DNA of 42,724 bases from Candidatus Saccharibacteria bacterium UBA6039 (GTDB lineage: Bacteria > Patescibacteriota > Saccharimonadia > Saccharimonadales > Saccharimonadaceae): assembly GCA_002427805.1 (NCBI GenBank), contig DIZB01000008.1:1-42724 (forward strand). Reading direction: 5' to 3'. Of the stretch, positions 21,845-28,568 are shown piece by piece (within the stretch, counting starts at the first letter, position 1; each line of letters begins with the position of its first letter). The position numbers and the translations under genes were made by a program. Under the pieces are notes generated by a model. That model made no database searches. It saw nothing but the letters and a program-made list of their open reading frames with translations, and was not told the origin of the DNA.

Positions 21845-22719
21845 TGCTTGTGCGACTTCTTCATCTATTAAAAACGTATTATCATATGACCAAACCAGGA
21901 ATCGTTCGAGGTAACCTTCTCACCGTTATTGCAGGCTACTTGCTGGCGGCTAAAGGGCATTTTGTTCTCACGACATTTTTGGCAGTGACCATCGGGACGG
22001 CTCTCGTTATTGCATCGGCCTGCGTGGTAAATAATTTTATTGACAAAGATATCGATAAAAAGATGGAGCGGACGAAAAAAAGAGCGCTCGTGACAGGTGA
22101 GGTAACAAGGTATTCGGCACTCGTTTTTGCCGCATTACTCGGCTCGCTCGGCTTTACGGTACTCACGCTCTATACAAATAGTGTGACTCTCGTTGTTGGT
22201 GTCGTTGCGTATGTTTTTTACGTTGCTATATATGCGGTTGCAAAGCGAAACTCGTATCATGGTACGCTGATTGGTGCTATTCCTGGGGCGTTGCCGCCAG
22301 TTGCTGGATACGTTGCAGTGATGGGTGCCTTTGATTTTGGGGCGATTCTCCTTTTCCTGATCGTCTTTTTCTGGCAAATGCCTCATTTTTACGCGATTGC
22401 TATATATAGGCGTAAGGAATATGAGGCAGCGGGCATACCAGTTATTACAGTCGCACGATCCGTTGCTGCGACAAAGAGAGTAATGATGTGGTACATTTTA
22501 GCTTTTACGGTGGCTGCGGTGTGCCTTGCTGTATCAGGATATGCCGGTATTACCTATCTGTGTGTGATGTTGCTAATGGGCGTACTGTGGTTTAGATTGG
22601 GCCTACGGGGATTTAAAACGACGCATAGCGACAAGTGGGCTCGTTCAATGTTTCATTTTTCGTTGATTGTGACGCTTGTTTTTAGCATCATGATTTCGAT
22701 TGATAATCTCCTCATCTAA
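21844..22719 (+). CDS. cyoE: Haem O synthase (protohaem IX farnesyltransferase)
   Basis: 291 aa, a UbiA-family prenyltransferase with about eight to nine membrane helices. The first Asp-rich motif is NNFIDKDIDKKMERTKKR; YHGTLIGAIPGALPPVAGY and FFWQMPHFYAIAIYRRKEYE are family hallmarks. It joins farnesyl diphosphate to haem B, giving haem O for CyoB. GTG 21844 overlaps the cyoD stop by 1 nt. No haem A synthase is present, in keeping with a bo-type enzyme; no haem synthesis gene is in the window, so haem B may be imported. Confidence 0.95.
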   Translation: MLVRLLHLLKTYYHMTKPGIVRGNLLTVIAGYLLAAKGHFVLTTFLAVTIGTALVIASACVVNNFIDKDIDKKMERTKKRALVTGEVTRYSALVFAALLGSLGFTVLTLYTNSVTLVVGVVAYVFYVAIYAVAKRNSYHGTLIGAIPGALPPVAGYVAVMGAFDFGAILLFLIVFFWQMPHFYAIAIYRRKEYEAAGIPVITVARSVAATKRVMMWYILAFTVAAVCLAVSGYAGITYLCVMLLMGVLWFRLGLRGFKTTHSDKWARSMFHFSLIVTLVFSIMISIDNLLI

Positions 22720-22722
22720 CTG

Positions 22723-22728
22723 TATAGT
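22723..22728 (+). promoter_or_regulatory. -10 within the respiratory cluster
   Basis: TATAGT, 8 nt before ATG 22737, just behind the cyoE stop. It may give extra transcription of the small membrane protein and NDH-2. Confidence 0.45.
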
Positions 22729-22736
22729 AAGTGCTA

Positions 22737-22994
22737 ATGGTAGTATTACTTCACGTCATTATCGCCCTATCGAGCATTGCTCTTTCTAGTTACCTTTATT
22801 TTAAGCCAATAAAAAAAGTTATGAAGGCAAGTTATGGACTGATTGCTGGCACAGTACTTAGTGGCAGTTACTTGATCATCACACGACCTACGCATATGTT
22901 GGAAACGTGCACCGTTGGGCTTGTATATCTTGCTATTGTTGTTGCTGCGACGCTTGCGACTCAAGCAAAACTGAGACACGCAGATCAACTATAA
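22737..22994 (+). CDS. Small three-helix membrane protein in the respiratory cluster
   Basis: 85 aa from ATG 22737, not recognised. Three membrane helices: residues 3-22, about 33-50 and 58-76, with basic KPIKKVMK between the first two. The last segments contain a Cys and a His (THMLETCTVG) near the membrane surface. It lies between cyoE and NDH-2 in the same direction, so a part in oxidase assembly, quinone or haem handling is possible but not shown. Confidence 0.65.
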   Translation: MVVLLHVIIALSSIALSSYLYFKPIKKVMKASYGLIAGTVLSGSYLIITRPTHMLETCTVGLVYLAIVVAATLATQAKLRHADQL

Positions 22995-23008
22995 ATGGAT
23001 TTTAAACA

Positions 23009-24193
23009 ATGAATATAACAATCGTTGGTAGTGGCTTTGGTGGTGTAAAAGCCGCACTACTCCTCGCCAAAAATAAAAAAAATAATATTACGATTATCAC
23101 TAACAATTCTGATTTTCAGTACTACCCCGGGCTTTATCGGGTTGCGACAGGTTATACGCGTAAACAGGTTTGGGTACCACTGACTGAAATTTTTGATCAC
23201 ATCAACAATGTCACAGTTGTGACAGATACAATACTGGCTATTGATAAGACGCAGCGACGACTCCTTGGTGAATCTGGCCTAGGTTATGACTACGAAACAC
23301 TTATTATGGCACTTGGTGCGGTCACAACGTATTTTGGCATACCGGGCCTTGATCAGTTTGCGTACGGTATTAAGTCTGCGAGTGAAATTAAACGTCTGCA
23401 CGACAAGCTCCATAGCGAATTCATGGTAGGTGGTAAACTTGACGCACATTACGTGATTGTTGGCGCAGGTCCAACTGGTATCGAGCTTTCTGCGGCACTG
23501 ATGAACTATCTGAAGGATCTTCGTAAGCATTATAAACTTACTGACCAAAAACTTGAGATCGATCTCATTGAAGCTGCGCCACGTGTGCTTCCAAAAATGA
23601 GTGAAGCGACAAGTGCCAAGGCGACAAAGCGACTACAAAAGTTAGGTATTAATGTTCAAGTTGGTAAAGCTGTCGAGTCTGCAACGGCTGAAGGTCTTAT
23701 GGTGAGTGGTCAACCTCTCGAGAGTAGTACTGTTATATGGACATCGGGTGTAGCAAATAATCCATTTTATAAAGCCAACGAGGCGTCATTTAGCTTAGCC
23801 AAGAACGGTAAAGTAGTCGTTGATGACTATCTCCGCCTGGAAAAAGATATATACGTTATTGGTGATAACGCGGCGACAGCCTATAGCGGACTGGCGCAGA
23901 CGGCGGTCCGTGATGCAGTTTATGTCGCGCATGCGATTACGGAGTTTAGTAAACACAGGACACCGGCTCCCTATAGCGCAAAGCTTCCACCCGTCGTTGT
24001 GCCGGTTGATGAAGCGTGGGCAGTTTTTGAATGGAGATCAATTCGCTTGAGCGGTGGGCTAGCGTCACTTATCAGACTAGCTGCGGATTTTGTTGGGTAT
24101 TCGGATATACTTCCATTTGGACATGCATTGAAAATCTGGCGTAACAGACGCATGAAAGATACTGCCTATTACGGACCGACTGAAGCGAATTAG
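23009..24193 (+). CDS. ndh: Type II NADH:quinone oxidoreductase (NDH-2)-like flavoprotein
   Basis: 394 aa, two-dinucleotide-binding fold. The FAD site is IVGSGFGGVKAALLL at the N-terminus; YYPGLYRVATGYT and IMALGAVTTYFGIPG follow; the NADH site is IVGAGPTGIELSAAL (about residues 148-162); VIWTSGVANNP and VIGDNAAT close the FAD site. The C-terminal part (GGLASLIRLAADFVGY) could lie on the membrane. NDH-2 passes electrons from NADH to quinone without pumping. Its place behind cyoABCDE makes a minimal NADH-to-oxygen chain. A sulphide:quinone reductase-like role is less likely, as the paired Cys are not seen. Confidence 0.88.
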   Translation: MNITIVGSGFGGVKAALLLAKNKKNNITIITNNSDFQYYPGLYRVATGYTRKQVWVPLTEIFDHINNVTVVTDTILAIDKTQRRLLGESGLGYDYETLIMALGAVTTYFGIPGLDQFAYGIKSASEIKRLHDKLHSEFMVGGKLDAHYVIVGAGPTGIELSAALMNYLKDLRKHYKLTDQKLEIDLIEAAPRVLPKMSEATSAKATKRLQKLGINVQVGKAVESATAEGLMVSGQPLESSTVIWTSGVANNPFYKANEASFSLAKNGKVVVDDYLRLEKDIYVIGDNAATAYSGLAQTAVRDAVYVAHAITEFSKHRTPAPYSAKLPPVVVPVDEAWAVFEWRSIRLSGGLASLIRLAADFVGYSDILPFGHALKIWRNRRMKDTAYYGPTEAN

Positions 24194-24195
24194 TT

Positions 24196-24204
24196 TGGTA
24201 TAAT
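24196..24204 (+). promoter_or_regulatory. Extended -10 promoter of the FKBP gene
   Basis: TGGTATAAT. The leader of about 28 nt includes GAAAGAGG ahead of ATG 24239, so this gene is not leaderless. Confidence 0.65.
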
Positions 24205-24238
24205 AGGAACTAAGAGATAAGACTGAAAGAGGTAGAAT

Positions 24239-24841
24239 ATGGCAAGTAATGACCGTGCCCAACGAATAGGCATTTGGATTATAGCGATTGTAATGACTGT
24301 CGGAACAATTGGCTCGTTTGCAGTTATTATTTTAGCTAACAATAACTCCACACAGGATCAAGCCCAGGCAACCAAAAATGCAGCAGCGCAACAAGTTGCT
24401 ACTGCTAAGCAACAACTCGCTTCTGCACAGGCAAACGCGGATAACTCGGAAGGCTTCGATAGCTACACCGCTACAAGTTTTGACCCAGCGTCAATTACAT
24501 CACTCAAGGTCGACACGCTAGTCCAGGGAACGGGCGATACCGTAAAGGCGACTGACTCTATCAACTCGAGCTATTTTGGCTGGACGTCTGACAGCAAGAT
24601 CTTTGATAGTAGTAAAAAGAAGGATGCAAAAGATGATGCGCCAATTACATTTCCACTGAGTGGTGTCATTAAGGGCTGGGCTCAGGGGCTGACTGGTATA
24701 AAAGTAGGAAGCGTCGTGCGTCTCAGCATCCCGTCTGACCTTGCCTATGGTGCTACTGGATCAGGTATTATTCCTGCTAATGCACCGTTACAATTCATTG
24801 TAAAGATTAATAAGATTGATAACTCGGCAGCGACACAATAA
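24239..24841 (+). CDS. Membrane-anchored FKBP-type peptidyl-prolyl isomerase
   Basis: 200 aa. An N-terminal membrane helix (about residues 10-33), a helical Ala/Gln-rich stalk (about 35-70) and a C-terminal FKBP domain (about 85-195). FKBP features are VQGTGDTVK, KIFDSS, PLSGVIKGWAQGLTGIKVGS, RLSIPSDLAYGATGSG and IIPANAPLQFIVKI, which includes most active-site aromatic and hydrophobic positions. It would speed folding of proteins outside the membrane, perhaps the secreted proteases. Length without the anchor fits a single FKBP domain. Confidence 0.9.
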   Translation: MASNDRAQRIGIWIIAIVMTVGTIGSFAVIILANNNSTQDQAQATKNAAAQQVATAKQQLASAQANADNSEGFDSYTATSFDPASITSLKVDTLVQGTGDTVKATDSINSSYFGWTSDSKIFDSSKKKDAKDDAPITFPLSGVIKGWAQGLTGIKVGSVVRLSIPSDLAYGATGSGIIPANAPLQFIVKINKIDNSAATQ

Positions 24842-24848
24842 TACAACA

Positions 24849-24880
24849 TATAGCGTATTGAAAATGCTGCTTACGCTATA
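24849..24880. promoter_or_regulatory. Dyad around the trxB promoter
   Basis: TATAGCGTA (24849-24857) and TACGCTATA (24872-24880) are perfect complements 14 nt apart. They bracket the -35 TTGAAA (24858-24863) and abut the -10, a good position for a repressor. No T-run, so not a terminator. Confidence 0.5.
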
Positions 24881-24886
24881 TATACT
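24858..24886 (+). promoter_or_regulatory. trxB promoter
   Basis: TTGAAA (24858-24863), 17-nt spacer, TATACT (24881-24886). Confidence 0.65.
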
Positions 24887-24917
24887 ATAGTTAAGATAAT
24901 CAACAGAAAGAAATAAC

Positions 24918-25856
24918 GTGAACGAAGAGATTAGAGACGTCATTATGATTGGTGCTGGGCCAAGTAGTCTGAGCGCAGCTATTTATACAACTCGTGAAGA
25001 TATTGATACTGTTGTGTATGAAAAGGGCGCGATTGGTGGGCTTGCGGCCGTCACCGATAAAGTCGATAACTACCCTGGTTTCCCCGATGGTATTGAAGGA
25101 CTAACGCTCGCTGGCTATCTCGAGAAACAAGCAGAACGATTCGGCGCTCATATCGAATTTGGTGACGTAACAGCAATTAAAACTGAGGGTGATATAAAAG
25201 TAGTGACTGTTGATGGTGTTGATGTGCGCGCAAAATCAGTTTTGATTGCAACAGGTAGTGATTACAATAAAATTGGTGTTCCTGGCGAGGCTGATTATTA
25301 CGGCCGAGGCGTTCATTACTGTGCAACCTGTGACGGTGCCTTCTACCGTGAGAAGCGACTCGTTGTTGTGGGTGGCGGTAACTCAGCTGTTCAGGAAGCA
25401 ATTTTCCTCACTCGATTTACGACTCATATTGATCTTTTGGTCCGCAGTAGCATAAAGGCTAGCGATGTGTTGCAACATGACCTCGATGAGTTCGTCAAAG
25501 AGGGAAAAATTACTGTTCATTTAGGTACAACAACGGATGAAATCGTGGCAGTCGATGGCAAAGTAACCTCCGTAAAAGCCACAAAAGACGGCCAACCAAC
25601 AGCATTTGAAACGGATGGTGTATTCGTATTCGTAGGCTTGAAGCCAAATACACAGTTTTTAGCTGGCAGTGATATTGAGCTTGATGAACAAGGCCTTGTG
25701 AAGACAAATGCTCACCTTGAGACGAACATCAAGGGTATTTTTGCAAGCGGCGATGTGCGCAGTGGTGCAACAATGCAAATTGCCAGTGCTGTTGGTGAGG
25801 GTGCGAGCGCAGCGCTCGCTATTCGCGAATATATCGACGAACTTGCCCGCGCCTAA
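24918..25856 (+). CDS. trxB: Thioredoxin reductase
   Basis: 312 aa, GTG start with a weak AGAAAG site. FAD-binding GAGPSSLSAAIY at the N-terminus, the redox-active CATC (C135 and C138) in HYCATCDGAFY, the NADPH-binding VVGGGNSAVQEA and the FAD motif GIFASGDVRSG. It uses NADPH to reduce thioredoxin. The PSS in place of the usual PAG is a small variation. Its stop shares CTAA (25853-25856) with the convergent PLD-like gene. No thioredoxin gene lies in the window. Confidence 0.95.
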   Translation: MNEEIRDVIMIGAGPSSLSAAIYTTREDIDTVVYEKGAIGGLAAVTDKVDNYPGFPDGIEGLTLAGYLEKQAERFGAHIEFGDVTAIKTEGDIKVVTVDGVDVRAKSVLIATGSDYNKIGVPGEADYYGRGVHYCATCDGAFYREKRLVVVGGGNSAVQEAIFLTRFTTHIDLLVRSSIKASDVLQHDLDEFVKEGKITVHLGTTTDEIVAVDGKVTSVKATKDGQPTAFETDGVFVFVGLKPNTQFLAGSDIELDEQGLVKTNAHLETNIKGIFASGDVRSGATMQIASAVGEGASAALAIREYIDELARA

Positions 25857-26839
25857 ACGATATAGTCTTTAAGAAATACCTCCAGCTGAGCAATCGTCTG
25901 GGGGTTTTCTGTTTGTAGCGCAATTTCCCTTGTACCAAGGAGTACTCCGGCATTCACAAAGTTATGAGAGCCAGTGATAGCAATGCGGCGACCATCGTTC
26001 ATATCAAAAATAATAAATTTAGCGTGAAGGTAGGCTGACTTTTTGTATTTTGTCTTATGCCCAGTAAGAAACATTCCCACCTTAATAACGAATTTATTTA
26101 ACATCACTGCATTGCTGGGTGGGTTGAAGTAGAGAGTCGACTTTGTTTCTTTAAGGAGGCGAGATAACTTACCTGTCGGACAGTACTGAGACACCAATGT
26201 AATATGCTTGGCATCTGCTGCTAGTTTGCAGACTCGTCTGTAAATGATCGAATCTCCAAAAAACCCACCGTCAATGAGTACTGTATCATTGCCATGTTGA
26301 AAGCTATGGCTCCTGTATGCGTAGCTACCAGCATCCGCGCGAGCGAGACGGTGATACTCATCAATGAGTTTAGTTGCAAGCTCACCGTCTTCGATCTTAA
26401 ACATATAGTCGATGTTTTCGATACCCTCTGTATACATGTTGACGCCGCCAAATGAATAGACGGTATCATCCACAACACACCATTTAATGTGCGTACGGCC
26501 GCTGACAATCGTGGCGTGTGACCTTCCAAGCCAGGTGAATTTGACGCCACTCTTGTTGAGCCGCTTACCCATACGGTTTGTGGCACGTGACTGCTTGGTA
26601 CGGTACTGAGTAGGTAAGAACAAGCCACCAAGCTCACTATACGTGAAGACGTCAGCAGCTGCTTCAACATCAACGCCACGTTCGGCGGCTTCAGACAGCG
26701 CATCGATAAGTTCATCAGTTGAAGGGTCATCCGTGACGATCATTGATAGAAATGAAACGCGTTTTTCGGCTGCCCGTATGTGTTTAGCGGCATCGCTGAC
26801 ATAAACACTTGGCAGAAGCAGTTTTGGGTTTGATGACAT
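25853..26839 (-). CDS. Phospholipase D-like / cardiolipin synthase-like protein
   Basis: 328 aa from ATG 26839. It has two HKD-type halves: HIKWCVVDDTVYSFGGVN (about residues 117-134) and LHAKFIIFDMNDGRRIAITG (about 270-290), each with the H-x-K needed for a two-site PLD active centre, and SHNF at the end of the second. PLD proteins act on phosphodiesters, including cardiolipin synthesis and nucleic-acid cleavage; no membrane helix is clear here, though GMFLTGHKT is weakly hydrophobic. The start at 26839 follows a minus-strand TATAAT by 9 nt, which excludes the longer frame. Confidence 0.82.
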   Translation of the reverse strand: MSSNPKLLLPSVYVSDAAKHIRAAEKRVSFLSMIVTDDPSTDELIDALSEAAERGVDVEAAADVFTYSELGGLFLPTQYRTKQSRATNRMGKRLNKSGVKFTWLGRSHATIVSGRTHIKWCVVDDTVYSFGGVNMYTEGIENIDYMFKIEDGELATKLIDEYHRLARADAGSYAYRSHSFQHGNDTVLIDGGFFGDSIIYRRVCKLAADAKHITLVSQYCPTGKLSRLLKETKSTLYFNPPSNAVMLNKFVIKVGMFLTGHKTKYKKSAYLHAKFIIFDMNDGRRIAITGSHNFVNAGVLLGTREIALQTENPQTIAQLEVFLKDYIV

Positions 26840-26848
26840 ATTACTATG

Positions 26849-26854
26849 ATTATA
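26849..26854 (-). promoter_or_regulatory. -10 of the PLD-like gene
   Basis: TATAAT on the minus strand, 9 nt before ATG 26839. Confidence 0.6.
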
Positions 26855-26912
26855 TCCTGTTTGGTATCTATCTGATAAAATAAGGATAACGAATATCATA
26901 AAGGAGACTCAT

Positions 26913-27443
26913 ATGGCTGATTTTAATACAATTTTGACACCTGGAGACGTCGATGGAGGCGTTATTAACGTCGTTATTGAAATCCCAACAGGAAGCAATC
27001 AAAAGATTGAGTGGAATCGTGATTTAGCGGTTTTTCAGCTTGACCGCGTCGAGCCAGTTATTTTTGCAAAACCAACAAACTACGGTTTTATCCCACAAAC
27101 ACTCGATGAAGATGGCGATGAATTAGATGCGCTTGTTATTACCGATCAGCCACTGACAACGGGAATTTTTCTAGAAGGAAAAGTGATCGGCGTAATGAAG
27201 TTTGAAGATGACGGCGAAATTGACGATAAGATTGTTGTCGTACCAGTAGACGATCGTCAGACGGGCAATGCAATCAATACGCTTGCTGATCTTCCAAGGC
27301 AGAAACTTGACCAAATTGAGCATCACTTTACGCATTACAAAGATCTTAAAAAACCGGGTAGTACTATCGTCAAGGGCTGGGGAGATGTGGATGAAGCAAA
27401 GGCTATCATTCATGAGGCAATTGAACGCTGGAATAAAAAATAA
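26913..27443 (+). CDS. ppa: Inorganic pyrophosphatase, soluble family I
   Basis: 176 aa. The substrate-binding VIEIPTGSNQKIEW, the metal-binding signature DEDGDELDALVITD (three Asp at D-x-D-x4-D-like spacing) and VVPVDDR are present. It splits pyrophosphate from nucleotide and aminoacyl-tRNA reactions. AAAGGAG stands about 6 nt before ATG 26913. The length is typical of bacterial enzymes. Nothing odd. Confidence 0.97.
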   Translation: MADFNTILTPGDVDGGVINVVIEIPTGSNQKIEWNRDLAVFQLDRVEPVIFAKPTNYGFIPQTLDEDGDELDALVITDQPLTTGIFLEGKVIGVMKFEDDGEIDDKIVVVPVDDRQTGNAINTLADLPRQKLDQIEHHFTHYKDLKKPGSTIVKGWGDVDEAKAIIHEAIERWNKK

Positions 27444-27471
27444 ACTCTCCCGCAAAGAAGCGGGAAAAGAC

Positions 27472-27897
27472 ATGAAGAAAATATACAAGTCAGCTAAGAT
27501 ACTTATCGTCGATGGTGATGACAATGTACTGGTGCTTCGTCGAAGCAGTACGCATCCCTGGTCTGCTTTGTCACCAGACTTGCCTGGGGGCATTGTTGAG
27601 CCAGACGAGGAACTGGCAATTGGGGCGACGCGTGAGGTGATGGAAGAGACGGGACTCGTGATCAGGCCAGATCAGTTAATGAAACTGTATGAAATGAAAG
27701 ATATCAAGTTTCAGGACGCGATCATAAACCGAATTATATATGGCGTAAAATTAACGGATGTGAAGCCAGGCGTTACTATTAGTTGGGAACACGATCATTT
27801 TCGGTGGATGAAAATTGAGGATATTACGGGAATAGAAGCTTCAAATCAAGTAGGCATACAGTATATTATCGATCATAACCTTTTAAAAACACTTTAG
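27472..27897 (+). CDS. Nudix hydrolase
   Basis: 141 aa from ATG 27472; the frame is open further upstream but that part overlaps ppa. The Nudix box GGIVEPDEELAIGATREVME then ETGL matches G-x5-E-x7-RE-U-x-EE-x-GU in full. A small ADP-ribose, dNTP or similar pyrophosphohydrolase; the substrate is unknown. It follows ppa by 28 nt, across a short hairpin (27448-27453 with 27460-27465), and may be co-transcribed. The stop shares TTAG (27894-27897) with the convergent gene. Confidence 0.88.
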   Translation: MKKIYKSAKILIVDGDDNVLVLRRSSTHPWSALSPDLPGGIVEPDEELAIGATREVMEETGLVIRPDQLMKLYEMKDIKFQDAIINRIIYGVKLTDVKPGVTISWEHDHFRWMKIEDITGIEASNQVGIQYIIDHNLLKTL

Positions 27898-28568
27898 TTC
27901 TTCATCATTGCAACGATTGCGTAACGGCCGTCAGTTGGTCGTCTGCCCGCAAGAAACTCACTATGTGAAAAGAATCGTTCGTCTGTTGAGCTATCCGATG
28001 TATCGTCAACGATATTCTCGTCTTTAATACCGGCACGATGTAACTGCTCAAACACAACTTCTTTAAAGTCACGATTATTAAAAGCCCACAGTGGGTAGCT
28101 TTGTCGACCTGGAGCTGCAGTTAACCATAGCTTAAGGTTCCCAGGATGAGACTGGTAGGTATCAACGAAGTGCTTTACTGACGCATAGGCGCCGTCTTGT
28201 TCTAGGCTATGTCGACCAACATGAGATAGCATAAAGACTTTTTGTCGCGGATCAAATATAACAGTCCCGATACAATCGGCAAGCGGCAGAAAGAGGGCGT
28301 GGTCAACATCTCGGGTAATAAGAGCATCGGCGCTTTCTATGTCACTTCCTTGCATTCCTTTTCCGCGATCATTCAAACGTACCTCACGATAACGACGATA
28401 GTTCGTACCCTCGTATGATATATCGACGCGAGTTGTTTGATCCATTTCGATCCCAATTGTACGGAGAAAAGTTTGTCGATTTTTTATTACGGATGTGTTT
28501 TCTTTATCCGTGGGAATATACATATTGCCGTCATTGGTATGTGAGATGGCAACAATGAGATCCGTCAT
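27894..28568 (-). CDS. YfiH/LACC1-like (multicopper polyphenol oxidase-like) family protein
   Basis: 224 aa. The family pattern is visible: ADALITRDVDHALFLPLADC is the conserved strand and Cys region, and MLSHVGRHSLEQDGAYASV corresponds to the usual H-A-G-W-R-G segment, here changed so that the Trp is missing. Zinc ligands in this family are one Cys and two His; the Cys (ADC) and second His (SHVG) are present, the first His is less sure. Members have purine nucleoside phosphorylase/adenosine deaminase-type activity, or edit peptidoglycan precursors (PgeF). It overlaps the RelA/SpoT gene by 4 nt and is co-transcribed after it. Confidence 0.7.
   Translation of the reverse strand: MTDLIVAISHTNDGNMYIPTDKENTSVIKNRQTFLRTIGIEMDQTTRVDISYEGTNYRRYREVRLNDRGKGMQGSDIESADALITRDVDHALFLPLADCIGTVIFDPRQKVFMLSHVGRHSLEQDGAYASVKHFVDTYQSHPGNLKLWLTAAPGRQSYPLWAFNNRDFKEVVFEQLHRAGIKDENIVDDTSDSSTDERFFSHSEFLAGRRPTDGRYAIVAMMKN

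Noticed and set aside
27448..27465. Hairpin between ppa and the Nudix gene as a terminator
   Set aside because: Stem of only 6 bp (TCCCGC with GCGGGA) followed by A instead of a T-run on the plus strand.
27268..27471. N-terminal extension of the Nudix protein
   Set aside because: It overlaps the end of ppa in another frame; the family fold begins after ATG 27472.
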